A DNA stretch of 46,748 nt. Source: Mycobacterium sp. 852002-51163_SCH5372311. Lineage in GTDB: Bacteria; Actinomycetota; Actinomycetes; Mycobacteriales; Mycobacteriaceae. Shown here one piece after another: positions 1-8,043 of the stretch. The notes beneath the pieces were generated by a model. The model was not told the origin of the DNA and searched no databases. It worked only from the letters and a program-made list of their open reading frames with translations. Both the position numbers and the translations under genes were made by a program. The stretch is taken from the NCBI RefSeq assembly GCF_001667115.1, contig NZ_LZIJ01000173.1, forward strand, positions 1 through 46,748. The letters run 5' to 3'. The number at the start of each line of letters is the position of its first letter. Position 1 is the stretch's first letter.

Positions 1-60
1 CGGCTGGAGCCCCACATCCTTCGGCGGCTCGTCGCGGAATTCATCCGGAGGCGGCTTCAT
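1..60 (-). CDS. Possible start of a proline-rich ORF running off the left edge
   Basis: An ATG on the minus strand (complement of 58-60) opens a frame that stays open to the window edge. It encodes about 20 residues rich in Pro, Asp and Glu. I see no ribosome binding site upstream, only a CCG-rich run. The frame lies just downstream of the PPE fragment and may be chance. No family is recognised. Confidence 0.15.
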   Translation of the reverse strand, partial: MKPPPDEFRDEPPKDVGLQP

Positions 61-95
61 GGGCGGCGGCGGCCGGTTTTAAGTGCCGAGCACCC

Positions 96-440
96 TTAGC
101 CGCCCGATGGAGAATGCGGTATCACGCTGGTCGTGCGCGGCAATTCGAAGCGAGGTTCGGCACTTTCGGCTTGCCATTCGCTCCACTGTGCCCACTCATC
201 CCACTCGTCACCGGCCGCGGGGCCCACACCTGACGTCGCCTCGGCCGCACCACCATCGGCAGCGAGCTCGGGTTCCTTAGCCCAGTGGTCGTAGTCGTCC
301 GGCGGCACGGCCACACCCCAGCTGAGCGGGACCGACAGCCCGCCAAGCATGCCCGACTCACCCCGGACCGCCGCTACGGCATCATCCGGTAAGGGCGAAC
401 CAAGTGATAGCAGCACGCTGTCCCCTTTATCCGACGCCGG
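96..440 (-). pseudogene. C-terminal fragment of a second PPE-SVP gene
   Basis: Directly downstream of the intact PPE gene, in a different reading frame, about 110 codons encode a glycine-rich stretch with an SVPLSW motif. This matches the SVPxxW signature of PPE-SVP proteins. An acidic, Trp-rich segment follows (DEWDEW, QWSEW), and the tail has the Pro-Arg-Thr-Thr-Ser-Val-Ile-Pro pattern typical of PPE C-termini. The stop is at 96-98. No PPE N-terminal domain precedes it. The frame only runs back into the neighbouring PPE coding region, so the 5' end is missing. I infer a tandem PPE pair whose second member was truncated. A chance frame cannot be fully excluded, but the SVPxxW motif argues against it. 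Confidence 0.5.
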
Positions 441-1662
441 TCCGCGGCACGACGGTGGGCCGGTTCTGCACCACATGCGGACTCGCGCCACCACGACCGA
501 GCGGGCCGTTCGGCATTCCGCCACCCGGGCCGCCCATTGGCATCGGCATCATCGGCATGCCGCCGGCGGCATTGGCTCCGACGGCGGCGGCCATTTCCGC
601 GGCGCTGGGCACACCGCCCAATCCCGACATCGCCGAGGTCACCATCCGAGCGGGCATCGACCCCTGCCATGTCGGCGGTACCGATATCGCCCCCACCAGT
701 CGCGCCTTGCCCAACTCCGCGGCCATCCCCGCTCCACCCACCGGTTTCAGGTCAGGAGCGCCCACCAGTGTGGGCACATTCGCCAGCCCGGCGGTGGCAT
801 CGGTCAAGCCGGCCGTACCGACGTTCGCACCCTGCGCCATGCTCATCATCGGCGACATCAACATGCTTGCCGGATACATCCCGACCTGCATCAACTGCGA
901 AGCGCCCGACGTCAGCGACGACGCGGGCAGCTGAGCCGCCATCGACTGCGCCGCCGATAGCATCCCCGGGGCGGCCGCCACGATCGCCTGCGCCTGGGTG
1001 GCCACCTGCGCGCCTATCGCCTGCGCCTGCGTGGCCATCGTCGCGCCCGCCGTCGCAACCGACGAGGACAGTTGGGCGCCGGCCTGCGACACGAACGTGC
1101 CAGCCTGCGAAACCAGCGTCGACAAGCCGGCCAGGTTCAGTGGCGGCACGCTGAACGGCGTCAACGTAGAAGCCACCGCCGTCGCTCCCGCGTGATATCC
1201 GAACATCGCGGCCACATCCTGAGCCCACATCTCCATGTAGTGGAACTCGGTTTCAAAGATCGCCGGGGTGTTCTGGCCCAGAATGTTGGTCGCCACCAGC
1301 GCCAGCAACGTCGTCCGATTCGTCGTCACCGCTGCAGGATGCACCGTCGCCGACTGCGCCGTCTCGAACGCTGTCGCCGCCGCCTTTGCCTGCGCACCGG
1401 CCGAGGCCGCCTGCGCCGCGGCCGCCGTCAACCACGCCACGTACGGCGCCGCCGCGGCCGCCATCGACAACGACGAGGGGCCGGACCACAGTCCGTCCGC
1501 CAGAGCACTGATCACCGAGTCGAACGACGCCGCCGAGGCCTGCAAATCCGCGGCTAAGCCATCCCAAGCCGTGGCCGCCGAAAACAGCGGCCCGGAACCG
1601 GCGCCGGCAAAGATTCGTGCCGAATTGATCTCCGGCGGCAACCAGGAAAAGTCCAGAAGCAC
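427..1662 (-). CDS. PPE family protein, PPE-SVP subfamily
   Basis: The 411-residue protein starts with the PPE domain, with Leu-Pro-Pro-Glu-Ile-Asn at residues 8-13. About 170 residues of Ala-rich helical sequence follow. The middle is rich in Ala, Gln and Met (MATQAQAIGAQ-type repeats). The subfamily motif SVPPTW lies near residue 330, followed by a Gly/Met/Pro-rich tail. PPE proteins are usually exported by ESX-5-type type VII secretion with a PE partner; no PE gene is visible here. The start is GTG with a weak GAGG-type site upstream. The position downstream of glyS matches Rv2356c (PPE40) of M. tuberculosis, so it is probably the positional ortholog, although PPE paralogues cannot be told apart by eye. 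Its role is unknown. Confidence 0.9.
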   Translation of the reverse strand: MLLDFSWLPPEINSARIFAGAGSGPLFSAATAWDGLAADLQASAASFDSVISALADGLWSGPSSLSMAAAAAPYVAWLTAAAAQAASAGAQAKAAATAFETAQSATVHPAAVTTNRTTLLALVATNILGQNTPAIFETEFHYMEMWAQDVAAMFGYHAGATAVASTLTPFSVPPLNLAGLSTLVSQAGTFVSQAGAQLSSSVATAGATMATQAQAIGAQVATQAQAIVAAAPGMLSAAQSMAAQLPASSLTSGASQLMQVGMYPASMLMSPMMSMAQGANVGTAGLTDATAGLANVPTLVGAPDLKPVGGAGMAAELGKARLVGAISVPPTWQGSMPARMVTSAMSGLGGVPSAAEMAAAVGANAAGGMPMMPMPMGGPGGGMPNGPLGRGGASPHVVQNRPTVVPRTGVG

Positions 1663-1767
1663 TACAACCTCAGCTCAACTAAGCGCAATGTGCGCTTATC
1701 ACCACCGGCGGATCATAAGGCAATCGACCACCTGAGATCTGGGCTTTTGCCAAACAGGCCCGAGGTA

Positions 1768-3153
1768 TCAGCTGCCTTTGAGAGGCACCGCGAGGTAGTC
1801 GGCAACGTTGCTCATCGGGATGCGCTCCTGCGTCATTCCGTCGCGCTCGCGCACCGTGACGGCGTTGTCCTCGAGCGAGTCAAAATCCACAGTCACGCAG
1901 AACGGGGTACCGATCTCGTCCTGACGGCGATAGCGCCGGCCGATCGCGCCGGCGTCGTCGAAATCGATGTTCCAGCATTTCCGCAATTCAGCAGCCAGGT
2001 CGCGGGCCTTCGGACTCAGGTCGGCATGCCGCGACAAGGGCAGTACGGCGGCCTTGACCGGCGCCAGTCGCGGATCCAGCCGAAGCACAGTTCGCTTGTC
2101 CATTCCTCCCTTGGCGTTGGGGGCTTCGTCCTCGGTGTAGGCGTCGATCAAGAACGCCATGAACGACCGGGTTAAACCGGCTGCGGGTTCGATGACGTAC
2201 GGCGTGTATCGACTGTCGGCAACCTGGTCGTAGAACGACAGGTCGACGCCGGAATGCTTGCTGTGCGTTGACAAATCGAAATCGGTCCGGTTCGCGACGC
2301 CTTCCAGCTCGCCCCACGGATTGCCGGCGAAGCCGAACTTGTACTCGATGTCCACGGTGCGGTCGGAGTAGTGCGACAACTTGTCCTCGGGGTGTTCGAA
2401 CAGCCGCAGGTTCTCCGGATCGATACCGAGATCGACATACCACTGCAGCCGGGTGTCAATCCAATATTGATGCCATTCTGGGGCGGTCGCCGGCTCGACG
2501 AAGAATTCCATCTCCATTTGCTCGAACTCGCGGGTCCGGAAAATGAAGTTGCCCGGCGTGATTTCGTTGCGGAAGCTCTTGCCGATCTGCCCGATACCGA
2601 ACGGTGGTTTCTTGCGAGCGGTCGTGACCACGTTCGCGAAGTTGACGAAGATGCCCTGGGCCGTCTCGGGGCGCAGGTAGTGCAGCCCCTCCTCGCTTTC
2701 GATGGGCCCGAGATAGGTCTTGAGCATCATGTTGAACTCGCGTGGCTCGGTCCACTGGCCCTTGGTGCCGCAATCAGGGCAGACGATCTCGGTCATCGGC
2801 ACCGAATCGGGATCAGCAATCGCCTTCTTCGCCGCGTAGGCCTCCTGCATGTGGTCCTGGCGATGCCGGTGGTGACAACTCAGACACTCCACCAGGGGAT
2901 CGTGGAACACCTCGACATGGCCCGAGGCCACCCAGACCTGACGCGGCAGGATGATCGAGGAATCAATTCCCACGACGTCGTCGCGGCCGGTGACCACCGA
3001 GCGCCACCATTGCCGCTTGATGTTCTCCTTGAGTTCCACGCCCAGCGGGCCGTAGTCCCACGCCGACTTCGTGCCGCCGTAGATTTCGCCCGCGGGAAAG
3101 ACGAAGCCGCGCCGTTTGGCCAGGTTGACTACGGTGTCGATGACGGACGCCAC
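1768..3153 (-). CDS. glyS: Glycyl-tRNA synthetase (class II, alpha2 type)
   Basis: Charges tRNA-Gly with glycine in the cytoplasm. The 461-residue length fits the eukaryote/archaea-like single-chain GlyRS found in actinobacteria. N-terminal motifs include YGGTKSAWDYGPLG, then the class II core (FRNEITPGNF, RTREFEQMEMEFF) and a C-terminal anticodon-binding domain. I chose GTG at 3153 because AAAGGAG lies about 10 bases upstream and the protein then begins ASVIDTVVNLAKRRG; the frame open further upstream looks non-coding. Residues 90-128 carry four cysteines in two CxxC pairs (C90/C93 and C125/C128), a probable zinc ribbon in the insertion domain. It is divergent from smtB-zur, the zinc-sensing operon. 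Confidence 0.97.
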   Translation of the reverse strand: MASVIDTVVNLAKRRGFVFPAGEIYGGTKSAWDYGPLGVELKENIKRQWWRSVVTGRDDVVGIDSSIILPRQVWVASGHVEVFHDPLVECLSCHHRHRQDHMQEAYAAKKAIADPDSVPMTEIVCPDCGTKGQWTEPREFNMMLKTYLGPIESEEGLHYLRPETAQGIFVNFANVVTTARKKPPFGIGQIGKSFRNEITPGNFIFRTREFEQMEMEFFVEPATAPEWHQYWIDTRLQWYVDLGIDPENLRLFEHPEDKLSHYSDRTVDIEYKFGFAGNPWGELEGVANRTDFDLSTHSKHSGVDLSFYDQVADSRYTPYVIEPAAGLTRSFMAFLIDAYTEDEAPNAKGGMDKRTVLRLDPRLAPVKAAVLPLSRHADLSPKARDLAAELRKCWNIDFDDAGAIGRRYRRQDEIGTPFCVTVDFDSLEDNAVTVRERDGMTQERIPMSNVADYLAVPLKGS

Positions 3154-3262
3154 GGGGTAGTCACTCCTTTCTGGTCCCTTTTGGGATTCGGGAAGGCGCA
3201 TGCCGCAGCGAACCGTCGCCGCGCGAAGCCTGAGCAATGGTAGCGATCCGCGGCCGGGTCTT

Positions 3263-3286
3263 TGACATGCGTTGTCATGCATGTGA
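3263..3286. promoter_or_regulatory. Candidate SmtB operator and promoter
   Basis: TGACATGC and GCATGTGA form an imperfect inverted repeat (7 of 8 pairs) with an 8-base spacer. It lies about 60 bases before the smtB start, in the divergent glyS/smtB gap. The left arm overlaps a TTGACA-like -35 hexamer at 3262-3267. ArsR/SmtB regulators usually bind such repeats and repress their own operon until metal binds, so autoregulation is likely but inferred. Confidence 0.45.
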
Positions 3287-3347
3287 CAGTGGATGTCAGC
3301 CGCAAGCTGGTACAAATCCTGGCACTTCCCGAGGTGATGAATCCGAT

Positions 3348-3749
3348 ATGGTGACGTCTTCCTCAACGCCGACCGCAGAAGAGGCCGCAACCGAGGCCGC
3401 TGACCTGGTAGGTGCCCATGAGCACGGCGGCGGCGGATTCACGGCATACCCCGCGCCGCCGCCGCGAGAAATTCTCGACGCGGCCGGCGAGCTACTGCGC
3501 GCACTGGCCGCACCCGTGCGTATCGCAATTGTGCTGCAGTTGCGCGAATCTCAACGCTGCGTGCACGAGCTGGTCGACGCGCTGGGCGTGCCGCAGCCGC
3601 TGGTCAGCCAACATCTCAAGATCCTCAAAGCAGCAGGCGTGGTGGCCGGTGAGCGGTCCGGACGCGAAGTTCTGTACCGGTTGGCCGACCACCACCTTGC
3701 GCACATCGTCGTCGACGCGGTCGCCCACGCCGGCGAAGACGCGACATGA
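3348..3749 (+). CDS. smtB: ArsR/SmtB-family zinc-responsive repressor
   Basis: A 133-residue winged-helix repressor matching Rv2358 of M. tuberculosis. The N-terminal 40 residues are low complexity (Thr, Ala, Glu, His). The HTH recognition region is CVHELVDALGVPQPLVSQHL at about residues 66-85. The C-terminal alpha-5 helix, DHHLAHIVVDAVAHAGED, carries the His/Asp residues expected for a zinc sensor site. I chose ATG at 3348, where MVTSSS matches the family N-terminus; a longer frame upstream runs into the operator. The stop overlaps the zur start (ATGA), so the two are translationally coupled. By family knowledge SmtB releases DNA when zinc binds, allowing zur expression at high zinc. Confidence 0.92.
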   Translation: MVTSSSTPTAEEAATEAADLVGAHEHGGGGFTAYPAPPPREILDAAGELLRALAAPVRIAIVLQLRESQRCVHELVDALGVPQPLVSQHLKILKAAGVVAGERSGREVLYRLADHHLAHIVVDAVAHAGEDAT

Positions 3750-4135
3750 CCGCGAGCGCCCGCTCCACCCGCCAGCGAGCGGCGGTGTCGACTCTTCTGG
3801 AGACGCTCGACGACTTCCGCTCGGCTCAGGAAATACATGACGAGCTACGCCGTCGCGGTGAGAACATCGGCCTGACCACCGTCTACCGAACGCTGCAGTC
3901 GATGGCGACGGCGGGAATGGTCGACACGTTACGCACCGACACCGGCGAATCCGTCTACCGCCTGTGCTCGGAACACCATCATCACCACCTGGTCTGTCGC
4001 CACTGCGGTTCCACGGTCGAGGTGGGCGACCACGAGGTCGAGGCATGGGCAGCCGAAGTGGCCAGCAGACACGGCTTCTCCGAGGTCAGCCACACCATCG
4101 AGATTTTTGGTACCTGCTCGGAATGCATGGCCTGA
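3746..4135 (+). CDS. zur: Zinc uptake regulator Zur (FurB)
   Basis: A 129-residue Fur-family repressor of zinc uptake genes and alternative ribosomal proteins, matching Rv2359. It has a winged-helix domain (IGLTTVYRTLQSMATAGMVD, residues 41-60). A His-rich metal site follows (five consecutive His near residue 78), with the structural zinc cysteines CRHC and CSEC at the C-terminal half. The ATG overlaps the smtB stop by four bases, so it is the second gene of an smtB-zur operon. No other putative Zur target was recognised in this window. Confidence 0.95.
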   Translation: MTASARSTRQRAAVSTLLETLDDFRSAQEIHDELRRRGENIGLTTVYRTLQSMATAGMVDTLRTDTGESVYRLCSEHHHHHLVCRHCGSTVEVGDHEVEAWAAEVASRHGFSEVSHTIEIFGTCSECMA

Positions 4136-4177
4136 CGCGCGGACGGTCAGAGCTCGGTCGTGGCGCACCGATAGCTG

Positions 4178-4240
4178 CGCCGAGTGTGCTCTGAGGGTTG
4201 AAAATCGGCCGGAAAATCGCCCTGTGAGCACGTTCGGCGA
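4178..4240. repeat. 63-bp palindromic intergenic repeat, copy 1
   Basis: Lies in the gap between convergent zur and the Rv2360c-like gene. Its ends are inverted copies of each other (CGCCGAGTGTGCTC and GAGCACGTTCGGCG). The whole unit aligns without gaps to the reverse complement of 7972-8034 at roughly 74 % identity. It may form a bidirectional hairpin at the gene ends. The rest of the gap (4136-4177, 4241-4263) shows nothing recognisable. Confidence 0.45.
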
Positions 4241-4263
4241 GGGGCGAGTCAGGCAGCGGTGTC

Positions 4264-4692
4264 TTAGGAGGTCAGCGACCGTCGCACCTGAGCACCGGTA
4301 TCCAGTACCAGCAGAATCAGCGTGCGCAGCGCTTCGTCGGTCAAGCCGGCGCCGGGAAAGTTGTACCGCAGCATGACGTCGGCGACCTTGGCCGTACTCT
4401 TACCCGAGTTGCGTTGCACGGCCTTCTCGTTGATTTTCTCGATCAGCGTCACCGTGCCGAGATTGGTGTCGCGCGCCTGTTTGGCCACCTGCTCGCTGAG
4501 CTTCTTGGTCAGCGGCAGGTCCCACGCCAATACCTGCGTCAATGACACGAGATCAAGGTCCTCGGCGATGTTGACCACTCGCAACGACGCGAACGTGGCG
4601 TCATGGCGGACCGTCAATCCGCCGTCGGGCTCTTCGTCGACGGGCAAGACGTCGCCGAGGATCGATGCCAGGCGTTCCTGCAAAGACGGCAC
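4264..4692 (-). CDS. Conserved actinobacterial protein, Rv2360c type
   Basis: 142 residues, the same length as I recall for Rv2360c. The sequence is acidic at the N-terminus (DEEPDGGLTVRHDATFASLRVV) with a mixed alpha/beta pattern resembling the YbjN/type III chaperone-like fold. That is a weak impression, not an assignment. The start is GTG at 4692, overlapping the uppS stop by one base (TAGTG), which indicates translational coupling as the last gene of a recO-uppS-Rv2360c operon. No enzyme motif, signal peptide or membrane segment is visible. Function unknown. Confidence 0.85.
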   Translation of the reverse strand: MPSLQERLASILGDVLPVDEEPDGGLTVRHDATFASLRVVNIAEDLDLVSLTQVLAWDLPLTKKLSEQVAKQARDTNLGTVTLIEKINEKAVQRNSGKSTAKVADVMLRYNFPGAGLTDEALRTLILLVLDTGAQVRRSLTS

Positions 4693-5582
4693 TAGGCGCT
4701 CCCGAACCGTCGGCTGCGGGATGCGTACTCCTCGCAGGCCGCCCACAGATCGCGGCGGTCATAGTCGGGCCACAACTTGTCCTGAAATATGTACTCAGCG
4801 TAGGCCGCCTGCCACAACATGAAATTGCTGGACCGCTGCTCCCCCGAGGTTCGCAGCAATAGATCCACATCGGGAATGTCGGGCCATTGCAGGTGACGAG
4901 CGATCGTCGATTCGGTGATCCGGTCTGAATTCAGCTTGCCCGCCTCCGCTAGACGGGCGATTTCCTTTGCCGCCTCCGCGATTTCGGTGCGGCCGCCGTA
5001 GTTCACGCAGTAGTTGACGGTGATGACGTCGTTGTTGCTCGTCATGTCCTGCGCGATCGCCAATTCATTGATCACGCTGCGCCACAGGCGTGGCCGCGAC
5101 CCCACCCACCGAATCCGGACCCCGAGCGTATTGAGGTTCACCCGGCGGAGGCGCACGACGTCGCGGTTGAAGCCCATCAAAAAGCGGACTTCCTCGGGCG
5201 ACCGTTTCCAGTTCTCGGTGGAGAAGGCGTACAGACTGAGCCACCTGATCCCGAGTTCGATTGCGCCGCAGACAACATCGATGACTACCGCCTCGCCCGC
5301 CTTATGGCCCTCGGTGCGCGCCATGCCGCGCTGGGTGGCCCACCGGCCGTTACCGTCCATCACGATGGCCACATGAGCCGGTAGCCGCTCACGCGGGATA
5401 CGGGGGGCGGCGGCTTTCGACGGATGTTGCGGCGGCCGGCGCGGACCGCCGTCGGGAGACAACGGCAGCGCAGGAAACACCACTGGCCAGGTCGACCTGT
5501 CGGGAAAGGTCGGATAGTCGTCGGGGGCCGGGGGCAGCTGCGGGAAGTCGCTGGGGGTCAGCTTGCGCTCGGTCCTAGCCAC
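4692..5582 (-). CDS. uppS: Decaprenyl diphosphate synthase (cis-prenyltransferase)
   Basis: The 296-residue cis-prenyltransferase matches Rv2361c. The conserved P-loop-like motif VAIVMDGNGRWATQRG with its catalytic Asp lies near residues 72-87. The downstream signature region near residue 240 reads LLLRTSGEQRSSNFMLWQ, and near the end EYIFQDKLWPD. The enzyme adds isopentenyl units to farnesyl diphosphate to make the C50 lipid carrier used for peptidoglycan, arabinogalactan and lipoarabinomannan. It is cytosolic and membrane associated. The N-terminal 70 residues are Pro-rich, as in mycobacterial homologues. It overlaps recO upstream by 8 bases and the next gene by 1 base. Confidence 0.95.
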   Translation of the reverse strand: MARTERKLTPSDFPQLPPAPDDYPTFPDRSTWPVVFPALPLSPDGGPRRPPQHPSKAAAPRIPRERLPAHVAIVMDGNGRWATQRGMARTEGHKAGEAVVIDVVCGAIELGIRWLSLYAFSTENWKRSPEEVRFLMGFNRDVVRLRRVNLNTLGVRIRWVGSRPRLWRSVINELAIAQDMTSNNDVITVNYCVNYGGRTEIAEAAKEIARLAEAGKLNSDRITESTIARHLQWPDIPDVDLLLRTSGEQRSSNFMLWQAAYAEYIFQDKLWPDYDRRDLWAACEEYASRSRRFGSA

Positions 5583-6372
5583 AGGCGATACCCTGCCCGT
5601 CCCGGGCTGCGCGCCGATCGGCGATGGTGCGATCCACCTGATAAGTCCGTTCCACCAGTGGCAGTGTTTTGAGCTGCCGTTCCAGATGCCATTGCAGGTG
5701 CGCGGCCACCAACCCGCTGACCTGGCCGCGGTGGGATTGCGGTATCTCTCCGGCGGCCTCCCAATCGCCGTCGTACAACGCGGACATCAGCTCCAGCACG
5801 CCCGGCGGCGGTGTGGTCGAACCGGCCGGGCGGCAGTGCGCGCAAACGCTGCCCCCGGCGGCGATGTGAAACGCCCGATGTGGGCCCGGTGTGGCACAGC
5901 GGGCGCACTCGGTCAGCGCCGGCGCCCATCCGGCGATGCCCATGGCCCGCAGCAGGTAGGCGTCCAACAACAGCTCGCGGGGCCGGCTTCCGTCGGCCAC
6001 CGCCCGCAGTGCGCTCACCGTGAGCCGGTGCAGGGCCGGGGCAGGCGCCCGCTCCTCACCGGCCAGGCGTTCGGCGGTTTCCAGCATCGCGCACCCGCAG
6101 GTGTACCGGGCATAGTCGCTGACGATGTCGGTGGCGAATGCGTCGATCGAGACGACCTGGGTGACGATGTCGAGGTTGCGGCCGGGATGCAGTTGAGCGT
6201 CGATGTGCGCAAACGGTTCCAACCGTGCGCCGAATTTGCTGCGGGTGCGGCGAACGCCTTTGGCCACCGCCCGGACCAGACCGTGATCGCGGGTCAACAA
6301 GGTGACGATCCGGTCGGCTTCGCCAAGCTTGTGCTGGCGCAGCACAACAGCCCGGTCTCGATACAGCCGCAT
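5575..6372 (-). CDS. recO: DNA repair protein RecO
   Basis: The 265-residue RecO matches Rv2362c. The N-terminal OB-fold region (RDRAVVLRQHKLGEADRIVTLL) is followed by a helical domain. A zinc-binding domain has CARC near residue 164 and CAHC near residue 184. RecO works with RecR to load RecA on SSB-coated single strands in gap repair and anneals complementary strands. It is the first gene of the leftward recO-uppS-Rv2360c operon, divergent from amiA2 with a 61-base gap. Confidence 0.95.
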   Translation of the reverse strand: MRLYRDRAVVLRQHKLGEADRIVTLLTRDHGLVRAVAKGVRRTRSKFGARLEPFAHIDAQLHPGRNLDIVTQVVSIDAFATDIVSDYARYTCGCAMLETAERLAGEERAPAPALHRLTVSALRAVADGSRPRELLLDAYLLRAMGIAGWAPALTECARCATPGPHRAFHIAAGGSVCAHCRPAGSTTPPPGVLELMSALYDGDWEAAGEIPQSHRGQVSGLVAAHLQWHLERQLKTLPLVERTYQVDRTIADRRAARDGQGIACG

Positions 6373-6433
6373 CCCGACATTTTCGCACCACCCCGGGACA
6401 TCTCGGGTATCCGCGCCGATAGTCTCGTACTCC

Positions 6434-7933
6434 GTGATTGGCGCTTCCGGCTCCGTTTCCGGGTCCGCTTCCGGATCCGGCTACCAGCGCCTGCCCACTC
6501 TGACCGACCTGCTCTACCAGCTGGCCACCGGTTCCGTGACCTCCCAGGAACTGGTCCGGCGCTCACTGCACGCCATCAACATGAGCCAGCACACATTGAA
6601 CGCTTTTCGTGTGGTGCTGACCGAATCCGCGCTGGCCGACGCGGCGGAGGCGGACCGGCGGCGGGCCGCCGGTGACACCGCGCCACTGCTGGGCATCCCG
6701 ATCGCGGTCAAAGACGACGTGGACGTTGCTGGAGTGCCCACCGCGTTCGGCACCGAAGGCTATGTCCGGCCCGCTACCGAAGACTCCGAGGTGGTTCGCC
6801 GGCTGAGGGTCGCCGGCGCCGTGATCGTCGGCAAGACGAACACTTGCGAACTGGGCCAGTGGCCGTTCACCAGCGGACCCGGATTCGGGCATACCCGTAA
6901 TCCGTGGTCTCGCCGGCACACCCCGGGCGGGTCGTCGGGCGGTAGCGCCGCGGCGGTGGCCGCGGGACTGGTCACCGCGGCCATCGGCTCCGACGGCGCG
7001 GGCAGCGTGCGCATCCCCGCCGCCTGGACGCATCTGGTTGGCATCAAACCCCAGCGTGGCCGCATCTCGACCTGGCCGTTGCCGGAGGCGTTCAACGGCA
7101 TCACCGTCAACGGCGTGCTGGCCCGCACGGTGGCCGATGCGGCGCTGGTGCTCGACGCGGCCTCGGGCAATGTCGAAGGCGATCGGCACAAGCCGCCTCC
7201 GCTGACCGCGTCGGACTACGTCGGCAATGCGCCCGGCCCGCTGAATATCGCGTTGTCAACCCGATTCCCCTACACCGCTTTTCGGGCCAAGTTGCATCCT
7301 GACATCCTGGCGGCGACCCGACGGGTGGCCAAACAGCTCGAGTTGCTCGGCCACTCGGTGGTGTCGGGCAACCCGGACTACGGCCTGCGGCTGTCGTGGG
7401 ACTTTCTCGCGCGGTCCACCGCGGGCCTCGTCGAATGGGAGGAGCGGTTGGGCGACCAGGTCAACTGGGACCCCCGCACCCTTGCGAATCTGCGTACCGG
7501 CCGTGTGCTGGGACAGGCGATCCTGCGCAGCGCACGCCGGAACGAAGCCGCCGAACAGCGCCGGGTGGGCTCGATCTTCGACATCGTCGACGTGGTGCTG
7601 GCACCGACCACCGCGCAACCGCCGCCGCTGGCCCGCTCGTTCGACCGGCTGAGTGGCTTCGGCACCGATCGCGCCATGATCGCCGCGTGCCCGCTGACCT
7701 GGCCATGGAACGTTTTGGGCTGGCCATCCATCAACGTGCCGGCCGGCTTCACCGCTGACGGACTGCCGATCGGCGTCCAGCTGATGGGCCCGGCCAACAG
7801 CGAGGGCCTGCTGATATCGCTGGCCGCCGAGCTGGAAGCCGTGTCCGGCTGGGCGAACAAGCAGCCAAAAGTCTGGTGGGACACCCGCGTCGACACACCG
7901 CCGATGAACGGCGCACCGCCGGTCAGACCTTAA
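6434..7933 (+). CDS. amiA2: Amidase (amidase signature family), AmiA2
   Basis: A 499-residue amidase-signature hydrolase matching Rv2363. The Ser-cisSer-Lys triad is visible: Lys93 in AVKDDVDVAG, the glycine/serine loop GGSSGGSAAA near residue 170, and the nucleophile region GSDGAGSVRIPA near residue 190. Substrates are unknown; the family hydrolyses amides. I chose GTG at 6434, giving the start IGASGSVSGSASGSG, because the frame further upstream overlaps the recO promoter region. The first 15 residues are a short Gly-Ser repeat, visible at DNA level as TCCGG-type repeats. No signal peptide is evident, so it is probably cytoplasmic. The start has no clear ribosome binding site, so it could be off by a few codons. 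Confidence 0.9.
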   Translation: MIGASGSVSGSASGSGYQRLPTLTDLLYQLATGSVTSQELVRRSLHAINMSQHTLNAFRVVLTESALADAAEADRRRAAGDTAPLLGIPIAVKDDVDVAGVPTAFGTEGYVRPATEDSEVVRRLRVAGAVIVGKTNTCELGQWPFTSGPGFGHTRNPWSRRHTPGGSSGGSAAAVAAGLVTAAIGSDGAGSVRIPAAWTHLVGIKPQRGRISTWPLPEAFNGITVNGVLARTVADAALVLDAASGNVEGDRHKPPPLTASDYVGNAPGPLNIALSTRFPYTAFRAKLHPDILAATRRVAKQLELLGHSVVSGNPDYGLRLSWDFLARSTAGLVEWEERLGDQVNWDPRTLANLRTGRVLGQAILRSARRNEAAEQRRVGSIFDIVDVVLAPTTAQPPPLARSFDRLSGFGTDRAMIAACPLTWPWNVLGWPSINVPAGFTADGLPIGVQLMGPANSEGLLISLAAELEAVSGWANKQPKVWWDTRVDTPPMNGAPPVRP

Positions 7934-7971
7934 CGGTTTCGCTCGCTACGCCGCCCCGTCGAGAGTCTTTG

Positions 7972-8034
7972 CGCCGAGCGTGTCACCACGGCGACAGTCC
8001 GGCCGAATTCTCACCCTCAGAACACGTTCGGCGA
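7972..8034. repeat. 63-bp palindromic intergenic repeat, copy 2
   Basis: Fills most of the 110-base gap between convergent amiA2 and era. It is the reverse-complement partner of 4178-4240, with the same length and about 74 % identity. Its ends are inverted (CGCCGAGCGTGT and ACACGTTCGGCG). Both copies sit between convergent genes, so a terminator-like role is possible. Confidence 0.45.
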
Positions 8035-8043
8035 ACGGTCAAC

